37,817 nucleotides of DNA from an uncultured Bacteroidota bacterium (lineage in GTDB: Bacteria; Bacteroidota; Bacteroidia; Flavobacteriales; Flavobacteriaceae). The position numbers were made by a program, and so were the translations under genes. Under the pieces are notes generated by a model. That model was not told where the DNA came from, ran no database searches, and saw only the letters and a program-made list of their open reading frames with translations. Numbering within the stretch: position 1 is the first letter of the stretch; every line of letters starts with the position of its first letter. Below, piece after piece: positions 1-8,682 of this stretch. The stretch lies in assembly GCA_902590705.1 (NCBI GenBank), contig CACIXU010000017.1, positions 1 to 37,817 on the forward strand, written 5' to 3'.

Positions 1-46
1 CTATTGTAAGAGTTCCGTCACGGTCGATAAAAAGTACTTTTTTCAT
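1..46 (-). CDS. hisB: HisB N-terminus (histidinol-phosphatase / IGP dehydratase), cut by window edge
   Basis: Only the first 15 codons are present, reading MKKVLFIDRDGTLTI. The segment FIDRDGT is the DxDGT nucleophile motif of HAD-family phosphatases, which opens the histidinol-phosphatase domain of bifunctional HisB. The start codon overlaps the hisC stop in an ATGA arrangement, so the two are translationally coupled. hisB following hisG-hisD-hisC is a familiar order in Bacteroidota. The rest of the gene, and whether the imidazoleglycerol-phosphate dehydratase half is fused, lies outside the window. Confidence 0.85.
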   Translation of the reverse strand, partial: MKKVLFIDRDGTLTI

Positions 47-1092
47 AGATCAATAGTTTTACAAATCTCAATGAATTTAATATTTTCTTTGGGAGTTCCT
101 ACTGTAACCCTTAAAGTGTTTTTACACCCTTGTAAATGTGATCGATTTCTTAAAACTATACCAGCATCTAAGAATTGATCATATCTTTTGTTAGCATTAT
201 CTACGACAACTAAAAGGAAGTTTGCGTCACTAGGATATATTTTTGTTATAAAGTCAAATTGCTTTAATTCCTGTTCAAGCTTTTTTCTCTCTGAAATAAG
301 CTCAATTACTTGATCCTTTATAGATTCAGTCTCGCCTAATTTTACTAGTGCTCGACTCTGAGTTAGGGAGTTTACATTGTAAGGGGGCTTTATTTTATTA
401 AAATAATCAATTACCAATGGATTGGCAAAACACATTCCAAGTCGAATTCCTGCTAACCCATATGCCTTTGAAAATGTTTGACAAACCAATAGTTGGGGGT
501 ATTGATCTAAAATACTCAATGCACTTTTCTCTTGAGAGAAGTCAATGTATGCCTCATCAATAACTATAATACCGCTAAAACTCTTTAATAATTCCTTTAT
601 TTGGTCAAATGGGATAGAATTTCCCGATGGATTGTTGGGAGAACAAACAAAAATAATTTTAGTCTTTGGATTTACAGCCTCAATAACTGAATCTATCTCA
701 ATTTCAAAGTTTTTGTTCAGGGGGACTTCTTTAACACTAACATTGTTTAGCTTAGCCAAAACAGCATACATAGCATACGTAGGTGGTAACACAAGTACTT
801 CTTCCTCTCCGGGCTCACAAAAAGTCCGGATAATTAAATCCAATACCTCATCACTACCGTTACCCAGGAGGATTTGTTCTTCATTCACCTGCTTAATCTT
901 CGCTATGATTCGTTTGAGGTTTCTTTGTAGAGGGTCTGGGTAACGATTTACACCATTATCAAATGGATTTTCATTTGCATCCAGAAAAATCTTTTGGGCA
1001 TCAAAATCCTTAAACTCGTCTCTTGCAGAACGATAAGGATTAACCTTTCTAATCATTGGACGAACAAGTTTTTCTATAATATCTTGTTTCAT
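43..1092 (-). CDS. hisC: Histidinol-phosphate aminotransferase
   Basis: This 349-aa class I/II PLP aminotransferase interconverts imidazole acetol phosphate and histidinol phosphate with glutamate as amino donor. Visible landmarks are the substrate-contact segment DANENP (38-43), SPNNPSG (151-157), the cofactor Asp in VIDEAY (near 179), the Schiff-base lysine K209 in FSKAYGLAG, and the phosphate-binding arginine R217 in GIRLG. Length fits the family. It sits third in the his operon; its start overlaps the hisD stop (ATGA) and its stop overlaps hisB, so coupled translation is likely. Nothing looks damaged. Confidence 0.96.
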   Translation of the reverse strand: MKQDIIEKLVRPMIRKVNPYRSARDEFKDFDAQKIFLDANENPFDNGVNRYPDPLQRNLKRIIAKIKQVNEEQILLGNGSDEVLDLIIRTFCEPGEEEVLVLPPTYAMYAVLAKLNNVSVKEVPLNKNFEIEIDSVIEAVNPKTKIIFVCSPNNPSGNSIPFDQIKELLKSFSGIIVIDEAYIDFSQEKSALSILDQYPQLLVCQTFSKAYGLAGIRLGMCFANPLVIDYFNKIKPPYNVNSLTQSRALVKLGETESIKDQVIELISERKKLEQELKQFDFITKIYPSDANFLLVVVDNANKRYDQFLDAGIVLRNRSHLQGCKNTLRVTVGTPKENIKFIEICKTIDL

Positions 1093-2375
1093 TGCTTTAG
1101 AGTTTTTAATCGAATTGATACTGCATTTTTGTGGGCTTCAAGACCCTCAGCAGCTGCCATTTCCTCAACTACAGGACCCAAATCAACCAATCCATTGGCA
1201 GTAATTTTCTGATAAGTGATGGCTTTCAGAAAGCTATCAAGATTAACTCCGCTGTATTGCCTAACATAACCATTTGTTGGTAAAGTATGATTAGTACCCG
1301 AGGCATAGTCTCCAGCACTCTCTGGAGTGTAATTCCCTATAAATACTGAACCTGCGTGTTTGATTAGGTCTATAAATTCAGTTTCGTTTTCCAAACAAAC
1401 AATCAAGTGTTCGGCTCCATAAAGGTTGACAAATTCTATCATGTCTTTGTTGTTATCGAAACAGATAACTTTAGAATTATTCAATGCTTTTTGAGCTGTA
1501 ACCTTTCTTTCAAGATTTTCGAGCTGCTCAGAAATTTTTTCAAAAGTAGTGTCAGCAATTTTAATATTATTGGTGACAAGAATTACTTGACTGTCAGGTC
1601 CGTGCTCAGCCTGAGAAAGTAAATCTGACGCTATAAAATCGGGATTTCCTGTTTTATCAGCTACTACCATAAGCTCGCTAGGACCTGCAGGCATATCGAT
1701 AGCTACTTGATATTGAGTAGCCAATTGTTTTGCTACAGTTACAAACTGGTTCCCTGGCCCGAATATTTTGTCCGCTTTTGGAATTGATTCCGTCCCAAGG
1801 GTCATTCCTGCTATGGCCTGCATCCCACCAACCTTAAATATGCGGTCTACACCACATAAATTAGCAGTATAAAGTATTACATCAGGTAGCATGCCTTTAT
1901 TATCTGGTGGTGAGCATAATATAATTTCATTACACCCTGCTATTTTTGCAGGGACTGCCAACATTAATACTGTAGAAAATAAAGGAGCTGATCCACCAGG
2001 TATATATAAGCCTACTCTTTCAATAGGTAATTTTTTTTGCCAGCAACTCACCCCTGGTTGAGTTTCAACTTGAACGGTTGAAGTAATTTGTGCCTTGTGA
2101 AATACTTCAATATTGTTCTTTGCTTTTTGAATCGCAATTTTCAACTTTTTGGGAATTTTTTGAGATGCAGCAGATATCTCATCAGAGCTAACCATATTTG
2201 ATTCCAGCTGAACCTTGTCAAACTTGAGAGTATAACTTCTAATGGCAAGATCACCCTCTTTTTCAACTTTTTTAAAAATTGATTTAGCAAGTGGCTCTAA
2301 CGAATCATAGGAAGCTGAGGATCTTTTAGTAAGCGACTTCCAAGTACTTTTGTCAGGATTAATAAACCTTTTCAT
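1089..2375 (-). CDS. hisD: Histidinol dehydrogenase
   Basis: This 428-aa enzyme carries out the last two steps of histidine synthesis, the NAD- and zinc-dependent oxidation of L-histidinol to L-histidine. The expected zinc ligands are present: Q255 and H258 in SQAEHG, D356 in AGDYASG, and H415 in GLEAHKN. The acid/base pair E322-H323 lies in GAEHL. The glycine-rich segments YIPGGSAP (124-131) and FGPGNQFV (205-212) are typical. It shares one base with the hisG stop and overlaps hisC by 4 bp. Length and residues are normal for a monofunctional HisD. Confidence 0.97.
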   Translation of the reverse strand: MKRFINPDKSTWKSLTKRSSASYDSLEPLAKSIFKKVEKEGDLAIRSYTLKFDKVQLESNMVSSDEISAASQKIPKKLKIAIQKAKNNIEVFHKAQITSTVQVETQPGVSCWQKKLPIERVGLYIPGGSAPLFSTVLMLAVPAKIAGCNEIILCSPPDNKGMLPDVILYTANLCGVDRIFKVGGMQAIAGMTLGTESIPKADKIFGPGNQFVTVAKQLATQYQVAIDMPAGPSELMVVADKTGNPDFIASDLLSQAEHGPDSQVILVTNNIKIADTTFEKISEQLENLERKVTAQKALNNSKVICFDNNKDMIEFVNLYGAEHLIVCLENETEFIDLIKHAGSVFIGNYTPESAGDYASGTNHTLPTNGYVRQYSGVNLDSFLKAITYQKITANGLVDLGPVVEEMAAAEGLEAHKNAVSIRLKTLKQ

Positions 2376-3226
2376 TACAAAACCATTTTTTCAATTGGAC
2401 AGACTAATATATCTTCAGCTCCAGCGGTTTTAAGTGCATCAATTACATCCCAAAAGGAGTCTTCGTCGATTACTGAATGTAGAGATGACCACCCCTCTTG
2501 CGCAAGTGGTAAGACAGTTGGACTTTTTAAAACGGGCAGAATATCACTTATTTCATTGATTTTATTATTAGGAGTATTCAAAAGAATGTATTTAGATTTT
2601 TTGGCTCTTAACACAGATCGCAATCTAAAGTTGAGTTTTTTCATTAGCTCAGTCTTTTCGGCAGACAATTTGGGGGCTTTTACCAGTACTGACTCAGACC
2701 TCATAATCGTTGCGACCTCTTTCAGGTTGTTTTTAAACAAAGTACTACCGCTGGATACGATATCACATATAGCATCTGCCAGTCCTATATTAGGAGCAAT
2801 CTCTACAGATCCATTAATAATGTGAAGATCTGCCGAGATTCCATTTTCATTTAAATACTTTTTGACTGTATTTGGGTATGATGTTGCAATTTTTTTTCCA
2901 TTTAAATCCTCAATTCCATTATAATTAAAATCTTTAGGAACTGCAATTGATACCCGACATTTAGAAAACCCTAATTTTTCAACAACAGTAAGATCTTGTC
3001 CTTTTTCAAGGATTAAGTTCTCACCAATAATTGCTAAATCAACAACCCCATCTCGTAAATACTGAGGAATATCACCATTACGAAGGTAAAGAACCTCTAA
3101 AGGATAGTTTCTGGCGACAGCTTTTAGCTGGTCTTTGCCATTATCTATAGATATTCCACATTTTTTTAGGATGTCAAGAGAGTCCTCGTTTAGACGTCCA
3201 GCTTTTTGAATTGCAATTTTGATCAT
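2375..3226 (-). CDS. hisG: ATP phosphoribosyltransferase, long form
   Basis: This enzyme condenses ATP with PRPP, the first committed step of histidine synthesis. At 283 aa it is the long form, with a C-terminal ACT-like HisG_C regulatory domain (about 205-283) that usually binds histidine for feedback inhibition and makes HisZ unnecessary. The PRPP-binding region is recognisable as ADAICDIVSSGSTL. It is the first gene of the his operon. The ATG at 3226 lies 14 bp beyond the U-tract of the upstream terminator hairpin, so expression probably depends on readthrough of that attenuator. Confidence 0.95.
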   Translation of the reverse strand: MIKIAIQKAGRLNEDSLDILKKCGISIDNGKDQLKAVARNYPLEVLYLRNGDIPQYLRDGVVDLAIIGENLILEKGQDLTVVEKLGFSKCRVSIAVPKDFNYNGIEDLNGKKIATSYPNTVKKYLNENGISADLHIINGSVEIAPNIGLADAICDIVSSGSTLFKNNLKEVATIMRSESVLVKAPKLSAEKTELMKKLNFRLRSVLRAKKSKYILLNTPNNKINEISDILPVLKSPTVLPLAQEGWSSLHSVIDEDSFWDVIDALKTAGAEDILVCPIEKMVL

Positions 3227-3240
3227 AATTAAAATAGTTT

Positions 3241-3276
3241 AAAAAAAAACCCGTTTGAAGAAGTCAAACGGGTTTT
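3241..3276 (-). terminator. His-operon attenuator terminator
   Basis: On the minus strand a perfect 13-bp stem (arms at 3276-3264 and 3258-3246, 5-nt loop) has the core CCCGTTTGA/TCAAACGGG and runs into nine U residues ending at 3241. It lies between the leader promoter and hisG, so it must be read through for hisG to be expressed. No other hairpin is visible after the prohibitin-like gene, so it may also end transcripts of that upstream operon. Confidence 0.85.
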
Positions 3277-3299
3277 AAGTATGAATAATACATTACTCC

Positions 3300-3353
3300 T
3301 CACCTCATTTGAGCGAAAGTAAGAAGATGTGTATGTACGTTTAGGAGAATCAT
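3300..3353 (-). CDS. Candidate histidine leader peptide (17 aa)
   Basis: A short frame encodes MILLNVHTHLLTFAQMR followed by TGA. Two of its 17 codons are His (3335-3333 and 3329-3327), separated by one Thr. It begins only 4 nt after a -7 promoter element, so it may be translated almost without a leader. A ribosome paused at the second His codon would leave 3312-3303 exposed; one reaching the stop would cover it. That segment can pair with the 5' arm of the downstream terminator. The coding role is inferred from position and this geometry. Two His codons is modest for a leader peptide. Confidence 0.55.
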   Translation of the reverse strand: MILLNVHTHLLTFAQMR

Positions 3354-3357
3354 TATG

Positions 3358-3365
3358 CAAATATA
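3358..3365 (-). promoter_or_regulatory. His leader promoter, -7 element
   Basis: TATATTTG on the minus strand matches the Bacteroidota -7 consensus TANNTTTG exactly. Transcription would start about 5 nt downstream, at or next to the leader-peptide ATG at 3353. The best upstream TTTG lies 15 nt away, closer than the usual spacing, so the -33 element is weak or absent. Confidence 0.65.
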
Positions 3366-3396
3366 ATAATTTTTTCAATTCAAATTAATAATCAAT

Positions 3397-4215
3397 TTAT
3401 TGACCTCCTAAAATGATAGGCATTCCATCTTCTCCACTACCAATTACAATAACCTTAGCATTTGGAGAAGTTGAAAGTTCCTTAGTGGCCTCAATTCCTT
3501 TTTCTTTTAGGATCATATTGGTTATAGAGGCGCTTAATATTCGATTTGCAGCAGCCTTACCCTCTGCATCTATTCTCTGTTTTTCAGCTTCTTGTTTAGC
3601 TTTTTCAATACGAAACTCGTATTCTAAGGCTTCTTGTTCTTGGATTAACTTTCTCTCAATACCCTCTTTTATGGCCAAAGGAAGAGAAACATCTCTAACT
3701 AATACTGCGTTCAGTTGAATGTGTTGGTTTTCGACAACCTTTTGAGTTTCCTCGTATATTTCGTTTTGAATTGCGTCTCTTTTTGTAGAATATAATTGTT
3801 CTGGAGTATATCGTCCAACAACACTTCTAGCGACAGCTCGTATTTGTGGAATTAAAACAATATTAACATAGTTTTCTCCTTTAGTTTTATGTAACAGCCC
3901 TAATTCATTATAAATTGGTTGATACAATACTGATACATCCAATGAGATTTCTAATCCATTAGAGGAAAGAACTTGCATATTTCCTTCAAAAAATTCTTGT
4001 TGCTTGACATTATATATGTATACTTTATTCCAAGGAGCAATGATGTGAAACCCCTCTGATAAAGGAGCTTTATCTGTTACCACCCCTCCTCCAAAGGTTT
4101 TAAATAACACTCCAGCCTCACCATAACCAATATTTATGGATGATTTTGAAACAAAGATAATTAGCACAAACGCTAATAAAATAATAGGTAATCCAATTTT
4201 AGGTAATTTTTGCAT
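3397..4215 (-). CDS. Prohibitin-like SPFH/band 7 membrane protein
   Basis: This 272-aa protein has one N-terminal transmembrane segment (about 6-25), then an SPFH/band 7 domain (about 29-190), then a charged helical stretch (about 190-235) containing EKAKQEAEKQ, likely a coiled coil for ring assembly. Such prohibitin/HflC relatives form large membrane-anchored rings, often modulating FtsH-type proteases or membrane domains; its specific partner here is unknown. It is the last gene of the lpxD-to-fabG run, 11 bp after fabG, and no separate terminator follows it before the his leader. Confidence 0.85.
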   Translation of the reverse strand: MQKLPKIGLPIILLAFVLIIFVSKSSINIGYGEAGVLFKTFGGGVVTDKAPLSEGFHIIAPWNKVYIYNVKQQEFFEGNMQVLSSNGLEISLDVSVLYQPIYNELGLLHKTKGENYVNIVLIPQIRAVARSVVGRYTPEQLYSTKRDAIQNEIYEETQKVVENQHIQLNAVLVRDVSLPLAIKEGIERKLIQEQEALEYEFRIEKAKQEAEKQRIDAEGKAAANRILSASITNMILKEKGIEATKELSTSPNAKVIVIGSGEDGMPIILGGQ

Positions 4216-4226
4216 AGTGTTTTAAT

Positions 4227-4976
4227 TTAAGTTAACATTCCCCCATCTACTTGAAGGACTTGACCAGTTATATAATTTGATAAATCCGAAGCCAAAAAAA
4301 TACAGGCATTGGCAACATCTTCGGGTTTCCCACCTCTTTTTAAGGGTATTCCATCCCTCCATTTTTGAACCACATCCTCAGCTAGTTGATCGGTCATTTC
4401 GGTCTCAATAAATCCAGGAGCTATAACATTACTCCTTATATTTCTTGATCCCAGTTCTAAAGCAATAGCTTTTGAAAAACCAATTATGCCTGCTTTGGAG
4501 GCAGCATAATTTGACTGGCCTGCGTTACCTTTTAGTCCAACTACCGAACTCATATGAATCAAAGATCCACTTCGCTGTTTTAAAAAGGTGCGCTGAATAG
4601 CCTTAGTCATATTAAAAACCGATTTTAGGTTGACTTCTATTACTTTATCAAAATCTTCTTCTATTATTCGCATCAAAAGGTTATCTTTTGTTATTCCAGC
4701 ATTATTAACCAAAACATTAACTGTGCCAAAATCTTCTAGAACCTGATCAACTACTTCCTGGGCTTCAATAAAATCAGCTGCATTGCTTCTGTATGCCTTG
4801 GCTTTTACACCAAACCTATTTAATTGAGTCTCCAGCACTTTTGCTGCATCAACAGAACTATTATAAGTAAAGGCAAGATTGCATCCTTGTTTAGCGAATG
4901 AGGTTGCAATACCATGTCCTATACCTCTTGTCGCACCAGTTATGATTGCTATTTTACCTTCTAATAATTTACTCAT
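4227..4976 (-). CDS. fabG: 3-oxoacyl-ACP reductase
   Basis: This 249-aa short-chain dehydrogenase is predicted to reduce 3-oxoacyl-ACP with NADPH in fatty-acid elongation. The nucleotide-binding motif GATRGIG is at 14-20 and NNAG at about 91-94. The catalytic Ser143/144, Tyr157 and Lys161 lie in the MSSVVG and YAASK segments. The C-terminal ITGQVLQVDGGM is typical of FabG. It is in an operon with the FabZ half of LpxC-FabZ and with lipid A acyltransferases that consume 3-hydroxyacyl-ACP, which supports the FabG call over a generic SDR. Spacings are 9 bp from sucD and 11 bp to the prohibitin-like gene. Confidence 0.92.
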   Translation of the reverse strand: MSKLLEGKIAIITGATRGIGHGIATSFAKQGCNLAFTYNSSVDAAKVLETQLNRFGVKAKAYRSNAADFIEAQEVVDQVLEDFGTVNVLVNNAGITKDNLLMRIIEEDFDKVIEVNLKSVFNMTKAIQRTFLKQRSGSLIHMSSVVGLKGNAGQSNYAASKAGIIGFSKAIALELGSRNIRSNVIAPGFIETEMTDQLAEDVVQKWRDGIPLKRGGKPEDVANACIFLASDLSNYITGQVLQVDGGMLT

Positions 4977-4985
4977 AAAATATCT

Positions 4986-5858
4986 TTAGGCTAAAACCTC
5001 GGCTACTTTTTTTCCAATTTCCGCAGGGGAATCGACCACAAAAATACCACAAGATCGCATTATTCTTTTTTTTGCTTCTGCTGTATCATCTTTACCACCG
5101 ACAATTGCACCCGCGTGCCCCATCGTCCTTCCCTTAGGGGCAGTCTCTCCGGCAATAAATCCAATTACAGGCTTTTTGTTTCCATTATCTTTTATCCAAT
5201 TCGCTGCATCGGCTTCTAATTGGCCTCCAATCTCTCCAATTACAACAATGGCATCTGTTTCAGGGTCATTCATAAACATCTCAACAGCATCTCTAGTTGT
5301 TGTTCCAATTATGGGATCTCCTCCAATTCCAATTGCTGTAGTAATTCCCATACCCTCCCTTACAACTTGATCAGCAGCTTCATAGGTAAGGGTTCCAGAT
5401 TTTGAAACTATCCCTATATTACCTTTTTTAAATACAAATCCAGGCATAATTCCCACTTTTGCTTCCTCGGGAGTAATCACCCCAGGACAGTTTGGCCCTA
5501 CCAATATGCAGTCTTTATCTTTAATATAATCTGCTACCTTTACCATATCGGCTATGGGAATTCCCTCAGTAATTGTAATGATTACCTTAATGCCAGCTTC
5601 AGCAGCTTCCATTATAGCATCAGCAGCAAATGCAGGAGGGACAAAAATAATTGTTGTATCAGCATGAGCTTTATTAACAGCTTCGGAAACACTATTGAAT
5701 ACAGGTTTGTCTAAATGAACTTGACTACCTTTACCTGGGGTTACTCCACCAACAATTTGGGTACCATATTCAATCATTTGGCGAGCATGAAAGGTTCCCT
5801 CTCCTCCTGTAAAGCCTTGAACAATTACTTTTGAATCTTTATTTATAAGTACACTCAT
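4986..5858 (-). CDS. sucD: Succinyl-CoA synthetase (ADP-forming) alpha subunit
   Basis: This 290-aa subunit, with SucC, interconverts succinyl-CoA and succinate with substrate-level phosphorylation. The CoA-binding segment [10 protein letters not shown] is at 15-24, ITEG at 96-99, GPNCPG at 131-136, and the phosphorylated histidine is H248 in [10 protein letters not shown]. The beta subunit SucC is not in this window, so the two subunits are encoded apart. The gene lies 63 bp after efp, across a perfect 9-bp inverted repeat, and 9 bp before fabG. Confidence 0.95.
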   Translation of the reverse strand: MSVLINKDSKVIVQGFTGGEGTFHARQMIEYGTQIVGGVTPGKGSQVHLDKPVFNSVSEAVNKAHADTTIIFVPPAFAADAIMEAAEAGIKVIITITEGIPIADMVKVADYIKDKDCILVGPNCPGVITPEEAKVGIMPGFVFKKGNIGIVSKSGTLTYEAADQVVREGMGITTAIGIGGDPIIGTTTRDAVEMFMNDPETDAIVVIGEIGGQLEADAANWIKDNGNKKPVIGFIAGETAPKGRTMGHAGAIVGGKDDTAEAKKRIMRSCGIFVVDSPAEIGKKVAEVLA

Positions 5859-5883
5859 TAATTTATAGAATTATTAATGTAAA

Positions 5884-5906
5884 ATTACCTAATTATATTA
5901 GGTAAT
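5884..5906 (-). terminator. A/T-rich hairpin between efp and sucD
   Basis: A perfect 9-bp inverted repeat, ATTACCTAA and TTAGGTAAT around a 5-nt loop, lies in the only sizeable gap of the lpxD-to-prohibitin run. On the minus strand it is followed by only four T residues, so it could be a partial terminator, an mRNA processing or stability hairpin, or a protein-binding site. It may lower expression of sucD-fabG relative to efp. Confidence 0.35.
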
Positions 5907-5921
5907 CCTTTTAAAATGAAG

Positions 5922-6488
5922 TTATTCTTTAATACGTTCAATATAAGATGCTTTTTCAGTATCAACCTTTATCTTATCTCCTTCATTTATAAACAAAGGA
6001 ACATTAATTTTAGCGCCAGTTTCAACAGTAGCTGGTTTACTAGCATTAGTAGCTGTATTTCCCTTTATTCCTGGCTCTGTATGTTTAATTTGCAAAATCA
6101 CACTGGCAGGCATATCAACAGAAAGTGGTAAACCGTCTTCCGAATTAATCGAGATACTCACAATTTCACCTTCTTTGAGTAAATCTGGGTTTTCAATAGA
6201 GTTTTTACTGACCATAATTTGATTAAAATCATCAACGTTCATAAAGTTAAACTCATCTTCTTCTCTGTATAGATATTGAAATTTATTTGTCTCCACTCTA
6301 ATATCATCAATTTTGTGACCTGATGAGAAAGTATTATCAATTACTTTTCCATTAGTAACACTTTTTAATTTAGTTCTTACAAATGCAGGGCCTTTACCTG
6401 GCTTGACGTGAAGAAACTCTATGATTTTGTATATATCGTTATTATATTTAATACAAAGGCCCTTTCTAATATCTGAGGTTGTTGCCAT
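5922..6488 (-). CDS. efp: Elongation factor P
   Basis: This 188-aa protein matches EF-P in length and three-domain layout. EF-P binds between the P and E sites and relieves stalling at polyproline stretches. The tip loop of domain I, VKPGKGPAF, presents Lys32, equivalent to the lysine modified in Escherichia coli EF-P (K34). The C-terminal OB domain includes the recognisable DMPASVILQI region. The ATG follows lpxA by 9 bp. The modifying enzymes are not in the window, so whether K32 is modified cannot be told. Confidence 0.96.
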   Translation of the reverse strand: MATTSDIRKGLCIKYNNDIYKIIEFLHVKPGKGPAFVRTKLKSVTNGKVIDNTFSSGHKIDDIRVETNKFQYLYREEDEFNFMNVDDFNQIMVSKNSIENPDLLKEGEIVSISINSEDGLPLSVDMPASVILQIKHTEPGIKGNTATNASKPATVETGAKINVPLFINEGDKIKVDTEKASYIERIKE

Positions 6489-6497
6489 TTTGATGAT

Positions 6498-7283
6498 TTA
6501 GTTTTTTTGGAAGTATCCCTTCATTATTCCTCTTTTAGAATTTCGAATAAATTGAAGGATTTCATCTCTTTCAGGTGATGCTATCATTTCAGCTTCAATT
6601 ATATCAGCCGCTTGAGAGTTATTAAACTTTTTTTGATAAAGAATCCTATAAATATTCTGGATTTCAGTTATTTTTTCTGAACTAAAACCTCTCCTTCTTA
6701 AACCAACTGAATTTATTCCTACGTATGATAAAGGCTCTCTTGCGGCTTTAACATATGGAGGTACATCTTTTCTAACCAAAGATCCTCCTGCAACAAATGC
6801 ATGATCACCAATAGTGGAGAATTGATGAACTGCAACCAAACCAGCCAGAATAACATAGTCACCAATTGAAATATGACCAGCAAGTGTACTGTTGTTGGAA
6901 AAAATACAATTGTTTCCCACAAAGCAGTCGTGAGCTATATGGCAATAAGCCATTATTAGACAATTATCCCCAATTTTCGTTAGCTGTCTGTCAGAAGTTC
7001 CACGGTTAATAGTTACACACTCTCTAATTGTAGTATTATTTCCAATAACAGCAAGGGTGTCTTCTCCTTCAAATTTTAAATCTTGAGGCACTGCAGCAAT
7101 AACTGATCCAGGAAAAATATTACAATTCTTTCCAATTCTTGTGCCCTCCATTATAGTAACATTTGATCCTATCCAGCTTCCCTCTCCAATTTCAACATTA
7201 TTATCAATCGATGTAAATGGCTCTATAACTACGTTTTTAGCTACTTTTGCGTCAGGGTGAATATATGAAAGAGGTTGTTTCAT
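6498..7283 (-). CDS. lpxA: UDP-N-acetylglucosamine 3-O-acyltransferase
   Basis: LpxA catalyses the first step of lipid A synthesis, transferring a 3-hydroxyacyl chain from ACP to UDP-GlcNAc. The 261-aa protein (family about 262) shows the left-handed parallel beta-helix pattern of hexapeptide repeats over about residues 10-180, then a C-terminal helical region. The catalytic histidine is H118 in CHIAHDC. It lies 1 bp after lpxC/fabZ, in the cluster lpxD - lpxC/fabZ - lpxA. Confidence 0.96.
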   Translation of the reverse strand: MKQPLSYIHPDAKVAKNVVIEPFTSIDNNVEIGEGSWIGSNVTIMEGTRIGKNCNIFPGSVIAAVPQDLKFEGEDTLAVIGNNTTIRECVTINRGTSDRQLTKIGDNCLIMAYCHIAHDCFVGNNCIFSNNSTLAGHISIGDYVILAGLVAVHQFSTIGDHAFVAGGSLVRKDVPPYVKAAREPLSYVGINSVGLRRRGFSSEKITEIQNIYRILYQKKFNNSQAADIIEAEMIASPERDEILQFIRNSKRGIMKGYFQKN

Positions 7284-7284
7284 T

Positions 7285-8682
7285 TCATTTTTGTTTAATA
7301 ATTTGGGCCATGAGTTCTCCTTCAGTCATTAACATGTTATTGGCGTAAATCTGACCTTTCATGTGACATATCCCTCTTCTTATTGGAGAAATTAGTTCTA
7401 ATTTAAATATCAGAGTATCACCAGGCTTTACTGGTCTTTTAAATTTGACATTATCCATTTTCATAAAAAAAGTTAGATAATTCTCTGGGTCTGGAACTGT
7501 ATTTAAAAGCAGTACGCCTCCTGCTTGCGCCATCGCCTCAATCTGAAGTACACCAGGCATTACCGGGGCCCCAGGAAAGTGACCTGCAAAAAAAGGCTCA
7601 TTCATTGTTACATTTTTTAAACCAACAACATGTTTGTCTGATAATTCAAAAATTTTGTCAACTAAAAGAAATGGTGGGCGATGCGGTAGCATTTTAATAA
7701 TAGCATTAACGTCCATGATAGGATCTGAATTAATATCAATCTTTGGAGCGTTTTGGCGTCTATCTTTTTTAATAATCTGAGATAATTTTCTAGAAAAAGC
7801 TGCGTTAACTTCATGTCCAGGTTTATGTGCGAAAACTTTTCCTCTAATTGAAACTCCAACCAAGGCTAAGTCTCCAATGACATCTAGAAGCTTATGACGA
7901 GCAGCTTCATTTGAGAAATGAAGACTTAGGTTATCTAAAATTCCATTAGGTTTAACAGAGATATTTTCTTTACCAAATGCAGCCTTCAAACGTTTCATTG
8001 TTTTTTGAGAAAGAGGTTTGTCTACATATACAATAGCGTTATTTAAATCCCCACCTTTTATTAAGCCATTTTCTAATAATGTTTCTAATTCATGTAAGAA
8101 ACTGAAGGTTCTTGAAGGTGCAATTGTTTCTTTAAAATCTGTTATTTTATCAAGCGAGGCATTTTGAGTTCCAAGTATTTTTGTGTCAAAATCAACCATT
8201 GTTGTAACTTGGAATTTATCAGAGGGAATTAATGTAATTTCACTTCCTGTTTTCTCATCTTTATATGATATAGGCTCGGTTACAATGTATTCATCTTTGA
8301 TTTCTTCTTGTTCTATTACCCCTGCGGATTCAATTGCATCAACAAAAAATTTGGAAGATCCGTCCATTATAGGTGATTCTGCGGCATCTAACTCTATATA
8401 GCAATTATTTACACTCATTCCTACTAATGCAGCTAAAACATGCTCAGAAGTTTGAATACTTACACCATCTTTCTCTAGGTTGGTTCCTCTATCAGTATTA
8501 ATGACATGCTGTATATCGGCTGGTATTTCTACTTTAGGAACTAAATCGCTTCTTACAAATATAAAACCAGTATTTACTGGTGCCGGTTTAAAGGTTAGAT
8601 TAACTTCTTTACCAGTATGCAGACCTACCCCCTTTAAATTTACTTCATTAGCTAAAGTTTTTTGAAGGGTACTATTTATCAT
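7285..8682 (-). CDS. lpxC/fabZ: Bifunctional LpxC deacetylase / FabZ dehydratase
   Basis: This 465-aa fusion joins two enzymes. The N-terminal LpxC domain (about 1-305) is the zinc UDP-3-O-acyl-GlcNAc deacetylase, the committed lipid A step; E80 and H81 in TSEHV, H263 and D267 in RHKLLD, and H290 in KPGHEVN are in the expected places. The C-terminal FabZ hot-dog domain (about 322-465) dehydrates 3-hydroxyacyl-ACP, with [11 protein letters not shown] at 332-342, catalytic H368 in AGHFPG and E382 in IEAMAQ. Both consume or act on 3-hydroxyacyl-ACP-derived units, so fusion fixes a one-to-one dose. The fusion is known in Bacteroidota. It overlaps lpxD by 4 bp. Confidence 0.96.
   Translation of the reverse strand: MINSTLQKTLANEVNLKGVGLHTGKEVNLTFKPAPVNTGFIFVRSDLVPKVEIPADIQHVINTDRGTNLEKDGVSIQTSEHVLAALVGMSVNNCYIELDAAESPIMDGSSKFFVDAIESAGVIEQEEIKDEYIVTEPISYKDEKTGSEITLIPSDKFQVTTMVDFDTKILGTQNASLDKITDFKETIAPSRTFSFLHELETLLENGLIKGGDLNNAIVYVDKPLSQKTMKRLKAAFGKENISVKPNGILDNLSLHFSNEAARHKLLDVIGDLALVGVSIRGKVFAHKPGHEVNAAFSRKLSQIIKKDRRQNAPKIDINSDPIMDVNAIIKMLPHRPPFLLVDKIFELSDKHVVGLKNVTMNEPFFAGHFPGAPVMPGVLQIEAMAQAGGVLLLNTVPDPENYLTFFMKMDNVKFKRPVKPGDTLIFKLELISPIRRGICHMKGQIYANNMLMTEGELMAQIIKQK

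Noticed and set aside
545-943. 132-aa frame on the plus strand inside hisC
   Set aside because: It lies opposite a well-conserved hisC, has no recognisable motif and is rich in Ser/Thr/Ile as expected for an antisense shadow.
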